This document shows positions 43,359 to 51,987 of a stretch of DNA of 64,000 nt, piece by piece. Origin of the DNA: Planctomycetia bacterium (GTDB taxonomy: Bacteria; Planctomycetota; Phycisphaerae; Phycisphaerales; SM1A02); NCBI GenBank assembly GCA_005790605.1, contig SXUI01000068.1, forward strand, positions 59,672 through 123,671, read 5' to 3'. The position numbers and the translations under genes are program-made. The notes under the pieces were generated by a model. That model saw only the letters and a list, made by a program, of their open reading frames with translations. It made no database searches and was not told the DNA's origin. Positions within the stretch are counted from its first letter, which is position 1, and the number at the start of each line of letters is the position of its first letter.

Positions 43359-44939
43359 ATGTCTTGCATTACGAGTTTCGCGCTCAGGGGAATTGAGGCT
43401 GAGCCGATCGCCGTGGAGTCGACGACCACCGAAGGCAAAGGTGGCGCGCCTCGCCGAACTGTCGTGGGCTTACCAGATGCGGCGGTCCGTGAATCGCTTG
43501 AGCGTGTGCATGCGGCGCTCCGCGCATCGGGTCTCGGCGGACTTCCCCACGAGAGCGTCGTCAATCTTGCGCCGGCGGACCTTCGAAAGGAGGGCCCGGT
43601 CTACGACCTACCCATCGCGCTCAGTCTTCTTGGCGCCGCTCGAGTGCTGTCAGACGCGGCGTGCGTGCGACTTTCACGAACCGTGGTCGCGGGTGAACTC
43701 GCGCTCGACGGGAGCGTGCGCTCCGTGCGTGGCATCACGAGCATGTCCATGCTTGCGAGGGAACGCGGAGCGACAACAGTTCTGCTTCCTGCATCGAATG
43801 CGCCCGAGGCAGCGATTGTGCGAGGCATTGAGGTGGTCGGAGTGCGTTCACTACGTGAGGCCGTGGCATGGGCGGAGAGCGGGGTGATGGACTTGTCGGC
43901 TTGCGAGCATTCGGCTGTCGAGGTCGGCCCAAGCACTGTCGGAATCGCGACGGCGTCGCTCGATTTTGTGGAGGTCCGCGGGCAGGAGTCTGCCAAACGC
44001 GCACTCGTGATCGCGGCGGCTGGTGCGCACAACACTTTGCTCGTGGGAAGTGCGGGCAGTGGGAAAACCATGATGGCGCGCGCGATGCCCGGCATCCTTC
44101 CGCCGCTCTCCGAGGAGGAGGCACTCGAGATTACGAGGGTCTATTCTGTAGCGCTCGGAGGCTTGCGGCAGAGTGGGCTCGTGCGCGAACGGCCATTTCG
44201 AAGCCCGCATCACTCGGCCTCGATGGCGGCAATCATTGGCGGGGGGAGTAACCCGAGGCCAGGCGAAGTGACGCTCGCGCATCTTGGTGTGCTCTTTCTC
44301 GATGAGCTCCCGGAGTTCAGTCGGCAGGTGCTTGAAGGACTGCGTGAGCCACTCGAAGACGGATTCGTCTCGATCGCTCGAGCAGCGAGTCGTGTTCGAT
44401 TTCCTGCGCGACCACTCTTGATCGCTGCGATGAATCCATCCCACAGTGGTGGATTTGGAATGTCTGGCAAGTCCATGCGTGATCAAGAGCGTTACATCGG
44501 AAGGCTCTCAGGACCGCTGCTTGATCGAATCGACATGCACATCGCGGTCCGTGCCGTGGGGTTTTCCGCGCTCACGGCGCCGAGGAGAGGCATGCACTCG
44601 ATGCACATGCGAGAACTCGTACAGGCCGCGAGGTCGCGGATGGAACTCAGGCAGGGCAGCGCGAGACCAAACGCGTATCTTCGGAGTCGGGAGCTCGACG
44701 AGTATGCCGCGCTTGACGCAAACTCGAGCACGCTTCTTTCCGAGGCGATTTCGGCACTGGGTCTCAGTGCGCGCGCGTATGACAAAGTCCGCCGAGTGGC
44801 GCGAACGATCGCCGACATCGATGGATCTGCACCGGTCCTTGAGGCGCATGTCGCGGAAGCCGTGCAGTACCGCTTACTCGATCGGCATCGAGTCTCGGAG
44901 TCGGAACCGATGGCGAGAGGGAGGGTATTGCATGCGTAA
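43359..44939 (+). CDS. comM: ComM/YifB-family Mg-chelatase-like ATPase
   Basis: The protein has 526 residues from ATG 43359 (an ATG nine bases earlier is in frame). The N-terminal ChlI-like domain (1-170) begins S-C-I-T-S-F-A-L-R-G-I-E-A and has V-V-G-L-P-D-A-A-V-R-E-S. The AAA+ core has Walker A G-S-A-G-S-G-K-T at about 235-242 and Walker B L-F-L-D-E-L-P-E-F. The C-terminal domain (L-S-A-R-A-Y-D-K-V-R-R-V-A-R-T-I-A-D) closes it. In naturally competent bacteria ComM is a hexameric helicase that promotes branch migration of incoming DNA, and it is also found in non-competent species. Its presence alone does not prove transformation. The repeat array lies about 200 bases past its stop. Confidence 0.93.
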   Translation: MSCITSFALRGIEAEPIAVESTTTEGKGGAPRRTVVGLPDAAVRESLERVHAALRASGLGGLPHESVVNLAPADLRKEGPVYDLPIALSLLGAARVLSDAACVRLSRTVVAGELALDGSVRSVRGITSMSMLARERGATTVLLPASNAPEAAIVRGIEVVGVRSLREAVAWAESGVMDLSACEHSAVEVGPSTVGIATASLDFVEVRGQESAKRALVIAAAGAHNTLLVGSAGSGKTMMARAMPGILPPLSEEEALEITRVYSVALGGLRQSGLVRERPFRSPHHSASMAAIIGGGSNPRPGEVTLAHLGVLFLDELPEFSRQVLEGLREPLEDGFVSIARAASRVRFPARPLLIAAMNPSHSGGFGMSGKSMRDQERYIGRLSGPLLDRIDMHIAVRAVGFSALTAPRRGMHSMHMRELVQAARSRMELRQGSARPNAYLRSRELDEYAALDANSSTLLSEAISALGLSARAYDKVRRVARTIADIDGSAPVLEAHVAEAVQYRLLDRHRVSESEPMARGRVLHA

Positions 44940-45149
44940 CTGATGCCATAGACACACTCAGATCCCCGAGTGCGAAGCGATTCCAAAATCGGGTGTTCTT
45001 GAGCGAGGCGCGTCGACTTCGCGCGGGGGGGGCGACGCGAATCGGCTCGCTCGGGTCGAGCATGCGAATGGGAGCACAGGGACTGCTCGCGTGCGCGCGC
45101 GGAGCAAGCGCCAGAGGTGCCGCGGGTTACTCGCGCCAGTCTCGATCAT
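44940..45149. other. Spacer between comM and the tandem-repeat array
   Basis: The stretch 44940-45149 has no supportable gene. A run of nine G at 45024-45032 and GC-rich simple sequence precede the repeat array that begins at 45150. Open frames here and through the array (44993-45490 on the plus strand) are a by-product of the repeats. Confidence 0.5.
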
Positions 45150-45351
45150 TCAAGTCTAACGCGCTCACTCAAGCCCAACGCGCGCGCTCAAGCCCATCGC
45201 GCTCACTCAAGCTCATCGCGCTCACTCAAGCTCAACGCGCTCACTCAAGCTCAGGCGCGCGCTCAAGCCCAACGCGCTCACTCAAGCCCAGGCGCTCACT
45301 CAAGCCCAGGCGTTCACTCAAGCCTAACGCGTTCACTCAAGCCCAGGCGCG
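45150..45351. repeat. Tandem repeat, 11 units of 18-19 bases, running into putA
   Basis: Units begin TCAAG and read close to TCAAGCCCAACGCGCTCAC. Unit starts are 45150, 45169, 45188, 45207, 45226, 45245, 45263, 45282, 45300, 45318 and 45337 (the last is partial). Lengths are 19,19,19,19,19,18,19,18,18,19 and about 15. The last units overlap the 3' end of putA: its stop codon TGA (45335-45333) lies at the end of unit 10 and its last codons (A-P-G-L-E) in unit 11. Because lengths differ by one base the array is not a coding repeat. There are no constant-repeat and unique-spacer units, so it is not CRISPR. Confidence 0.9.
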
Positions 45352-48347
45352 AAACCGCGTCGCATCGTGTTTTCGCAGACTGCGCGAGGTTCGACGAAGT
45401 TCAAGAGGTAATCGCGACCGCCTGCTTTTGAGCCGAGTCCAGACATTCCGAACCCACCGAATGGTTGCCGACCCACGAGCGCACCAGTGATGCCTCGATT
45501 GAGATAGAGATTTCCTACGCGGAACTCTCGTCGCGCCTTCATGAGGTGTGCGGGTCGACGGCTGAAAACTCCACCCGTCAGCTTGTACTCCGGCGCATTC
45601 GCGAAGCGCAGTGCTTCATCGAAGTCCTTCGCAGGAAGCACCGCGAGAATCGGGCCGAAAATCTCTTCTCGCGCGATGCGGTGCTCTGGTTTCACGCCGC
45701 TGAAGATCGTCGGACCGACATAAGGCAATCCGACTTTCGCTTCGAGTCCCACGGGAACATCAAGCGTGAGTTCATGCTTCGCTTCGCCCTTCCCAATCTC
45801 GATGTAGGAACGAATCTTGCGCGCTGCGTCTTGATCAATGACCGGCCCAATGTCGGTTGATGGATCAGATGGGTCCCCAACGACAAGCGCGCGGGTCGCT
45901 TCGACGAGTCTATGGAGGAAGGGCTCGTACGCACTGCCTACGACAATCACGCGACTGCACGCCGAGCACTTCTGCCCGCAGAATCCGAACGCGCTTTGCC
46001 GCACAGCAAGCACGGCTTCATCGAGGTCCGCGGAGGTGTCGATGATGATGGCGTTCTTTCCACCCATCTCACACACGACTTTCTTGACCGACTCCTGTCC
46101 TTCGAGCACGATTCCGGCTGCCTGCACGATGTCGAGCCCAACGGCCTTTGATCCAGTGAACGCGATGAGCGCCACGCGCGCGTCTCGGACGAGGGCCGCA
46201 CCCACAACCTCGCCGTTACCTGCGAGGAAGTGCAAGCACTCTTTGGGCGCTCCTGCTCGCCAGAGGATTTCGCACAGCATCCGCGCGATGGCTGGAGTCT
46301 GTTCAGCCGGCTTCACGATGACGGTGTTCCCTGTCACGAGTGCAGCGACTGCCATCCCGCAACAGATGGCGAGCGGGAAATTCCATGGCGCAATCACCAC
46401 CGAAACACCGCGCGGTTGGTACCATTGTTCATCGAGTTCGCCGATGAACGCTCCTAAGCGTTCGTTCTCAAACAACCGCGCTCCTTCGCGAGCGTAGTAC
46501 TCGCAAAAGTCAATCGCCTCGCAGACATCCGCGTCGGCTTCGCGCCAAACCTTGCCGCTCTCCTTGACGATGACTGCGCTCAGTGCATCACGCCGCTCGC
46601 GCATCTCTGCAGCAGCCTTCAGGAGGACGCTCGCTCGCGTGTGATAGGCACTGTCGCGCCATGCTGGAAATGCTGCGTGTGCCGAGGCGACCACCCGTGA
46701 GACATCCGCAAGTGTTCCCGCGTTGAGCACACGAGGCACATCGGTTGTTTGCATGGCTGAGCGGAACGCGTCGCGCGCGCTTGTGAGCGCAAAGTTTCGC
46801 ATCGGTTCCGTGTAGAACGGTTTGCCATCACCGATGTGTGGAATCGCGGCGGAGAGTTTGTGTTTCTCGGGTGCGCGAAGAATGCGCTCGATCCCCGGGT
46901 CGCTGTCAAACGCGCGGTGGGGGCTCGCGAGCAAACTGTCCACGCTCGCGTTGTCCTTGAAACCCGCCTTCAGCCATGATTCGTTCGAACTGTTTTCGAG
47001 CAGTCGTCGAACCAGATACGCCATACCCGGAATGAGTTCGCCGACGGGCACATACTCACGCAGTCGCAGGCCGAGTTCGAGCGCCGCGAGCTTGAGTGGG
47101 TCGCCCATCCCGTGCAGCATCTGAAGCTCGAGTGCTTGGGTCGGAAGATCGCGTCGCTCCAAGGCGGCGAGCGCGGAAGCAATCGATCGCGCGTTGTGAC
47201 TACCCAGTGCCAGTTTCACGCCGCCTTCTGAGGTGCTCTTCGGCGTCGAGGCGATGAAGGCACTCGCCATCCGCTCGAAACTCGCGTCGGTGTCACACTT
47301 TCTTCCCCAGACGGGGATTGGCCAGCCTTGTTGTTCGGCGTGAATGGTTTCGTAATCCCAATATGCCCCTTTGACCAATCGTACGGTGACTCGTCGTCCG
47401 GTTCGTTTCGACCAGGCGATGATGCGCTGCGCATCCTCATCGCCGCTGCGGAGATACGCCTGCATCGCGATGCCCGCTTCAAACTCATACTGCTCACACG
47501 CGCGCATGAAGAGTTCGAGTGTGAGATCTTTCAGCGCGAACTGCTCCATGTCGAAGTTCACGAGCACGCCGCGTTCCTTCGCAGCTCGAAGAATCGGTCC
47601 GAGATTTTCAAGCAGGCTTCGAATGCTTCCCTCGGTATCGATCGGGTCGACACGCGCACTCAGCGAGCTAATCTTGATTGAAACATTCGTGCGCGGGATG
47701 CGCCCAAGATGATCGCTGTCGAGAATTGGGTTGGCGTTCCACGATGCAACTTCGCTAGGAAGATTCTCAACGAGGTCGAGATACTTCTGTCGGTACGCCG
47801 TCGCTTCTTCGTCGCTCACGCAGGATTCGCCGAGGAGATCGACGGAAAAACAGAGTCCAGAGTTCCAGATCTTTCGCAGTGCCGGAAGTGCATCATGCGC
47901 ATTCGTTCCGGCGATGAACTTTGACGCCATCGAAGTGATCTGCCCCGACATCGTCTTGGCCACGAGCCCCTTGGCAACCACGCCCGCTTTCAGTGCGGTG
48001 GCGACGAATGGGGGCGTCGTGACGCCGGGTTGACTGAGGTAATCCGTGAGGTGCTCGTAGACCGCATCGGAGTCTCGCAAGGTTGGAAAGCAATCGACGA
48101 AGCGAAACAACTGCACTTTGAATGCCTCGTCTTGCATCGCCCAGTCCATCAAACCTTCGCTCCACACCGCAAGCACACCAACCTTGGCGTTGCGCGCACG
48201 GTTGAGGAAGTCACTTCCGATCTCCATGGTGCGTGCCTCGATCGCGGCATCACGCGCCATGACCCTTCCCGCGTCAATCGTTCGCGCTGGGAGCGCCGTT
48301 TGCTGTGGTGCGACCTTCGGCTTCTTACTCTTGAAAAACAATGCCAT
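45333..48347 (-). CDS. putA: Bifunctional proline dehydrogenase / P5C dehydrogenase
   Basis: The protein has 1004 residues from ATG 48347; the frame is open upstream to 48572 without family sequence. The FAD-dependent proline dehydrogenase barrel (about 90-440) contains F-D-M-E-Q-F-A-L-K, V-R-L-V-K-G-A-Y-W-D and L-R-E-Y-V-P-V-G. The NAD-dependent aldehyde dehydrogenase part (about 500-985) carries W-N-F-P-L-A-I, F-T-G-S-K-A-V-G and the catalytic Cys in G-F-C-G-Q-K-C-S-A-C. Together they convert proline to glutamate. No ribbon-helix-helix DNA-binding domain precedes it, so it is not the self-regulating trifunctional form. The C-terminal codons lie inside the tandem repeat. The protein looks complete. 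Confidence 0.95.
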   Translation of the reverse strand: MALFFKSKKPKVAPQQTALPARTIDAGRVMARDAAIEARTMEIGSDFLNRARNAKVGVLAVWSEGLMDWAMQDEAFKVQLFRFVDCFPTLRDSDAVYEHLTDYLSQPGVTTPPFVATALKAGVVAKGLVAKTMSGQITSMASKFIAGTNAHDALPALRKIWNSGLCFSVDLLGESCVSDEEATAYRQKYLDLVENLPSEVASWNANPILDSDHLGRIPRTNVSIKISSLSARVDPIDTEGSIRSLLENLGPILRAAKERGVLVNFDMEQFALKDLTLELFMRACEQYEFEAGIAMQAYLRSGDEDAQRIIAWSKRTGRRVTVRLVKGAYWDYETIHAEQQGWPIPVWGRKCDTDASFERMASAFIASTPKSTSEGGVKLALGSHNARSIASALAALERRDLPTQALELQMLHGMGDPLKLAALELGLRLREYVPVGELIPGMAYLVRRLLENSSNESWLKAGFKDNASVDSLLASPHRAFDSDPGIERILRAPEKHKLSAAIPHIGDGKPFYTEPMRNFALTSARDAFRSAMQTTDVPRVLNAGTLADVSRVVASAHAAFPAWRDSAYHTRASVLLKAAAEMRERRDALSAVIVKESGKVWREADADVCEAIDFCEYYAREGARLFENERLGAFIGELDEQWYQPRGVSVVIAPWNFPLAICCGMAVAALVTGNTVIVKPAEQTPAIARMLCEILWRAGAPKECLHFLAGNGEVVGAALVRDARVALIAFTGSKAVGLDIVQAAGIVLEGQESVKKVVCEMGGKNAIIIDTSADLDEAVLAVRQSAFGFCGQKCSACSRVIVVGSAYEPFLHRLVEATRALVVGDPSDPSTDIGPVIDQDAARKIRSYIEIGKGEAKHELTLDVPVGLEAKVGLPYVGPTIFSGVKPEHRIAREEIFGPILAVLPAKDFDEALRFANAPEYKLTGGVFSRRPAHLMKARREFRVGNLYLNRGITGALVGRQPFGGFGMSGLGSKAGGRDYLLNFVEPRAVCENTMRRGFAPGLE

Positions 48348-48493
48348 AGAGGCGCGAAGTATAGATCCTCCTCCCTCGTGAGATCGGCGTGCAACTCTGA
48401 TTTGGCGGTGAACTTCGCGGTCAGAGCGGAACATGGATCGCGCCGAAACCGCTTCGCGCGAGCGCCCCAAACAGCTCTCGCCGCGAGCTCGAC

Positions 48494-50170
48494 TTACAGC
48501 TTCGCGCTGCCGAATCGCTCTGTAATCGCGCGTTGGTAAGTCTGCAGGCACTTCGTCGCCGTTCCATCCCAACTGATGCCGCGGACCTCGAACGAACCGT
48601 GCTCTTTGAGCGTGTCTGAAAGGATGGGATGCCGGAGGACGGCGATGATCTTGTCCGCCATGTCATCGATGTCCCAAAAGTCAGCTTTGAGGGCGTGCAC
48701 AAGGACTTCGCTCACACCTGAAGTCTTGGAGATGAGTACGGGGACATTGTGGCTCATCGCTTCGAGCGGCGCGATGCCGAATGGTTCACTCACGCTCGGC
48801 ATGACATAGAGGTCAGCCATGGAGAAGACCCGCGCGATGTCTCGACCGCGAAGGAAACCAGTGAACAGGACTTTGTGTCCGATGCCAAGCGCTGCAGCCA
48901 TTTCGATCATGCGGGTCGCCTGATCTCCATTGCCAGCGACGACAAACTTCACATTGTCCATGTACTCGAGCACTCGTTTCGCTGCTCGAATGAAGTACTC
49001 CGGTCCCTTTTGAAGCGTGATGCGCCCGAAGTACAAGACGATCTTATCCTTCGAGTGAATCGGCTGCGTGCCGACATCTTCGGGGCGAAGTTCCACGCCG
49101 TTGTAGACCACATCGATCTTCGACTCAGGCACGCTATAGCGCCGAATGCAGACATTTTTCGTGAGCATGCTCACCGAGATCACGCGCGTCGCCGCATGCA
49201 TCCCTCGGCGCTCGATGGAGTAGACCTGTTGATTTGGCGTCTCGCCACTGCGGTCAAACTCGGTGGAATGCACATGAAGAACGAGCGGCTTGCCCGTCAG
49301 TTTTTGTAAGGCCATCCCCGCCGGATAGGTGAGCCAATCGTGGGCGTGAATGACATCAAACTCAATACCGCCCAAACTCGCGGCACAGAATCGTGCGTAG
49401 CGCGCCGCTGCACCAAGCAGATCGCCGGAGTAATCCGCCGCATCAGCGGATTGATCTTGCATGCCGCCCGTGCGTGCGGGCGCTTCCGGCAGCGCGGTTT
49501 GAATCGCGAACTCCACAGGATCAAGCCCTGGAAATGCGCCGCTCATGGTGAGTGTGCGCATCCGTTCAGAGTTCCAGCCCACGCGCTCAGCCCACGCCAG
49601 CATCTGTGGAATAGAGGGCGAGCCTGGAATGGCGCGCGGTGTCTCAAACCCCATCGCTGACTCGATCGTGTCGTCGCTTGTCGCAAACTTCGATTCGTGC
49701 GGGGCGTACACGCTCGGCGCATACATAGGGATCTCGATCATGCGCGAGGTTCGAAACGCTTCGAGTCGCTCCTGAAACTCGGATGAACTCGCATCGCCAA
49801 GAAGTCCAAGCGCTTGTCGCCCATCTCGACTCGCGACGATTGACGCATGTTCCTGTGCCGCCGCTGGGGCGACCGCGATGTGTTGCGTGTTCGCCACGCC
49901 TGTCGGTCCCGACGGCGCTGGGTGATGGGTCGCGGCGTGTTCGGCTGCTCGCGCGCGCGCCTCTTCAGCGGCACGATTGATGGGTTCAGTGATGCCTCGC
50001 GGCGTGACCAATCGCACATGCGATGCGCTCTCTGGGCCAACGGACTTCGGGAGAACGAAGGTCACCTCCGCGCCACCTTGCACGAGCGACTTCGTCAACC
50101 CCGCGCATGCGGTACCGAGCCCGCCCGTGATGAACGGAGGAAACTCCCAGCCGAGCATGAGCACGCGCAT
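48494..50170 (-). CDS. Glycogen/starch synthase-like glycosyltransferase
   Basis: The protein has 558 residues from ATG 50170; TTG 50176 is also in frame, but the upstream gene's stop lies there. The N-terminal GT5-type domain opens M-R-V-L-M-L-G-W-E-F-P-P-F-I-T-G-G-L-G. A long, poorly conserved insertion (about 60-210) follows, and then V-I-H-A-H-D-W-L-T-Y-P and S-T-E-F-D-R-S-G. The C-terminal GT-B domain has L-Y-F-G-R-I-T-L-Q-K-G-P-E-Y-F and the nucleotide-sugar site P-S-V-S-E-P-F-G-I-A-P-L-E-A-M. Conserved catalytic residues are present. The donor could be ADP- or UDP-glucose; glycogen or trehalose pathways are plausible. The hypothetical gene upstream ends two bases before its start, so they are probably coupled. 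Confidence 0.88.
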   Translation of the reverse strand: MRVLMLGWEFPPFITGGLGTACAGLTKSLVQGGAEVTFVLPKSVGPESASHVRLVTPRGITEPINRAAEEARARAAEHAATHHPAPSGPTGVANTQHIAVAPAAAQEHASIVASRDGRQALGLLGDASSSEFQERLEAFRTSRMIEIPMYAPSVYAPHESKFATSDDTIESAMGFETPRAIPGSPSIPQMLAWAERVGWNSERMRTLTMSGAFPGLDPVEFAIQTALPEAPARTGGMQDQSADAADYSGDLLGAAARYARFCAASLGGIEFDVIHAHDWLTYPAGMALQKLTGKPLVLHVHSTEFDRSGETPNQQVYSIERRGMHAATRVISVSMLTKNVCIRRYSVPESKIDVVYNGVELRPEDVGTQPIHSKDKIVLYFGRITLQKGPEYFIRAAKRVLEYMDNVKFVVAGNGDQATRMIEMAAALGIGHKVLFTGFLRGRDIARVFSMADLYVMPSVSEPFGIAPLEAMSHNVPVLISKTSGVSEVLVHALKADFWDIDDMADKIIAVLRHPILSDTLKEHGSFEVRGISWDGTATKCLQTYQRAITERFGSAKL

Positions 50171-50172
50171 CG

Positions 50173-50634
50173 TCAATCCCCGGCCGCTCCCGAGTGCATA
50201 TCTCCGAGTTGATCGTAGGTCCGTGCGTACGCGATGAGAAAAAGCGCGGCGGTTTCGATGAGTGGCTTTGCGCTCTCGGATGGCACTCGGTGTTCAAACA
50301 CATACACCTTCTGTTCGTCACGGAAGTGTTTGAGCTCGCCAACCTTGCCTCGCCAACCGAGGTCGGCCAGTTCCTCTTCGAGGAGCTCGTCGATCGGATC
50401 TCCTTCGAGCACATCGCCCTCCACCGACTCACTGAGCCAGCGATCCGAGGTCAGCATTCGAACCCAATACTCTCGACCTCGCATCTGCAGTTCAAAGGAC
50501 GCTGGCGCGCTCGAGTGTTTCGCAGTACACCGAAGGGTGTCCGCAATGACTTCGACGCGGGAGAACCCATCGTGCGTAAGCGCAGCAGCGCGCGCGGCGG
50601 CGAGAATCGGATCGGTGGAGCTTGTCGAGGTCAT
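50173..50634 (-). CDS. Small conserved-looking protein upstream of glycosyltransferase
   Basis: The protein has 153 residues from ATG 50634 (GGA upstream); the frame extends to 50769 without support. It has no signal peptide or membrane helix. The pattern R-V-E-V-I-A-D-T-L-R-C, R-G-R-E-Y-W-V-R-M-L-T-S-D-R-W-L and V-Y-V-F-E-H-R-V-P-S-E-S suggests a compact alpha/beta domain, and an acidic helix D-E-L-L-E-E-E-L-A-D-L-G lies in between. I do not recognise the family. The stop lies two bases before the glycosyltransferase start, so they share a transcript and perhaps a job. It is divergent from prmC. Confidence 0.55.
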   Translation of the reverse strand: MTSTSSTDPILAAARAAALTHDGFSRVEVIADTLRCTAKHSSAPASFELQMRGREYWVRMLTSDRWLSESVEGDVLEGDPIDELLEEELADLGWRGKVGELKHFRDEQKVYVFEHRVPSESAKPLIETAALFLIAYARTYDQLGDMHSGAAGD

Positions 50635-50880
50635 GAAAGTGTGTCCAATTGCTTCGGCGGCGGCAGTTCCCAAGCGCTCTGCAGCCGATCCTTGAAGAAT
50701 GGGGGTGACAGTATAGCCCGATCGAGATTTCCGAATCCCATCTGAATTCGTGGCGTGTTTCTCCTTCACCGGCGATCGTCGGTTACGCTCGACTTGGTTC
50801 GGCGCAATGGAGTGCGCAGGATTTGCGCTGATGTTTCACACGGGCGCAGGGTTGGCTTGCCGACCGCGTTTGGAGGCGAT

Positions 50881-51936
50881 GTGCAGGAGCAGGAACCGAA
50901 TTCGACGACGAGTACGCAGACGAAACGCTGGACCACGCGCGAACTTCTCGCATGGACCACAAACTTCCTCAAGGAGCGAAGCGTGGAGAGTCCACGCACG
51001 CTCGCGGAGATGCTGCTCGCATGCGTGTTCGAGTGCGAGCGACTTCGCCTCTATATGGAGGTCGATCGCGAGGCTAGCGCAGATGAACTCAGTCGGTTGA
51101 GGGCGTTGGTGATGCGCGCTGGTCGGCATGAGCCGATTCAGTTTTTGCTCGGCCAATGGAACTTTCATGGCCGCGAGTATGAGGTCGCGCCCTGCACGCT
51201 CATTCCTCGGCCCGAAACTGAGCTTCTTGTCGATGAAGCGATTCGCTACACGCGAGAGTGTCTCGCGCTCGGTCGATCGAGAGCGGAGTTTCGCGTCGTC
51301 GATGTGGGAACTGGAACTGGTTGCATCGCGATCTCCTATCTCCTGGGAGTTCGCGGCCTGTTTCGCACGCCGGGGGGATCCAAACTTGGCGGCTGTCAGC
51401 CGCTTGGTGGAGGCGGATCGCATCGAGAGCACGGTGTTGCATCAGAGTGCATCGAGACAGAGGGCGCGCAATCTACTGAGTCGCCTGGCGCGCTTCGAGT
51501 CTTCGCCTGCGACATCGTCCCTGAGGCGGTCGAACTTGCACAACGCAATGCAGCGCGACACGGTGTCGCACCGGCGATTGACATTCGCGTGAGCGATTTG
51601 TTTTCTGGCTTTCCGAAGGACGAGCAGTTCGACCTCGTAATCTCCAATCCGCCGTACATCGCAGATACCGAGTGGGACGCACTCGACGCGAACGTCCGTG
51701 AGTACGAACCCGCGAGCGCGCTCCGAGGTGGGGGGGATGGGTTGGTGGTCGTGCGGAAGCTGCTCGCGCAAGCCGCTGATCGACTTCGCCCCGATGGATT
51801 CCTTCTTATGGAGTTTGGATGGAAGCAGGGAGACGCGGTCCGCGCGCTCGCGGTCGAGCAAGGCTCGTTTCATTCGGTCGCGATCCTTCGTGATGCCAAC
51901 GGAAATGATCGAATCTTGCGCGCGACAAGGGCTTGA
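50881..51936 (+). CDS. prmC: Release factor glutamine methyltransferase PrmC with insertion
   Basis: The protein has 351 residues from GTG 50881, chosen for the GGAGG site five bases upstream; the frame is open to 50755. The helical N-domain recognises release factors. The SAM-binding domain has D-V-G-T-G-T-G-C-I-A and the substrate motif N-P-P-Y. PrmC methylates the Gln of the G-G-Q motif in RF1 and RF2. Between the first SAM motif and the next strand (F-A-C-D) lies an extra stretch of about 40 residues, rich in Gly and Ser (R-T-P-G-G-S-K-L-G-G-C-Q-P-L), where most PrmC proteins have under ten residues. The frame is intact, so the enzyme is probably still functional. It is convergent with the GAF/receiver gene. 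Confidence 0.92.
   Translation: MQEQEPNSTTSTQTKRWTTRELLAWTTNFLKERSVESPRTLAEMLLACVFECERLRLYMEVDREASADELSRLRALVMRAGRHEPIQFLLGQWNFHGREYEVAPCTLIPRPETELLVDEAIRYTRECLALGRSRAEFRVVDVGTGTGCIAISYLLGVRGLFRTPGGSKLGGCQPLGGGGSHREHGVASECIETEGAQSTESPGALRVFACDIVPEAVELAQRNAARHGVAPAIDIRVSDLFSGFPKDEQFDLVISNPPYIADTEWDALDANVREYEPASALRGGGDGLVVVRKLLAQAADRLRPDGFLLMEFGWKQGDAVRALAVEQGSFHSVAILRDANGNDRILRATRA
51389..51403. repeat. Palindrome inside the PrmC insertion
   Basis: GCGGCTG-T-CAGCCGC, a perfect 15-base inverted repeat with one central base, lies in the centre of the DNA that encodes the extra PrmC residues (about 51346-51500). It is flanked by GGATCC and TTGG/CTTGG echoes. This makes it look like a short palindromic element inserted in frame rather than ordinary coding sequence. 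Confidence 0.5.
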
Positions 51937-51987
51937 AACTCGCCGAAAATCGAGAGCGCTTCGAAACGCGGATTCGGCGGAACTCGT

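Noticed and set aside
45150..45351. CRISPR array
   Set aside because: Units are contiguous and all similar, without unique spacers, and no cas genes are near.
44993..45490. 165-codon frame through the tandem repeats
   Set aside because: Unit lengths of 18 and 19 bases break any constant peptide period, there is no ribosome binding site, and it overlaps the end of putA.
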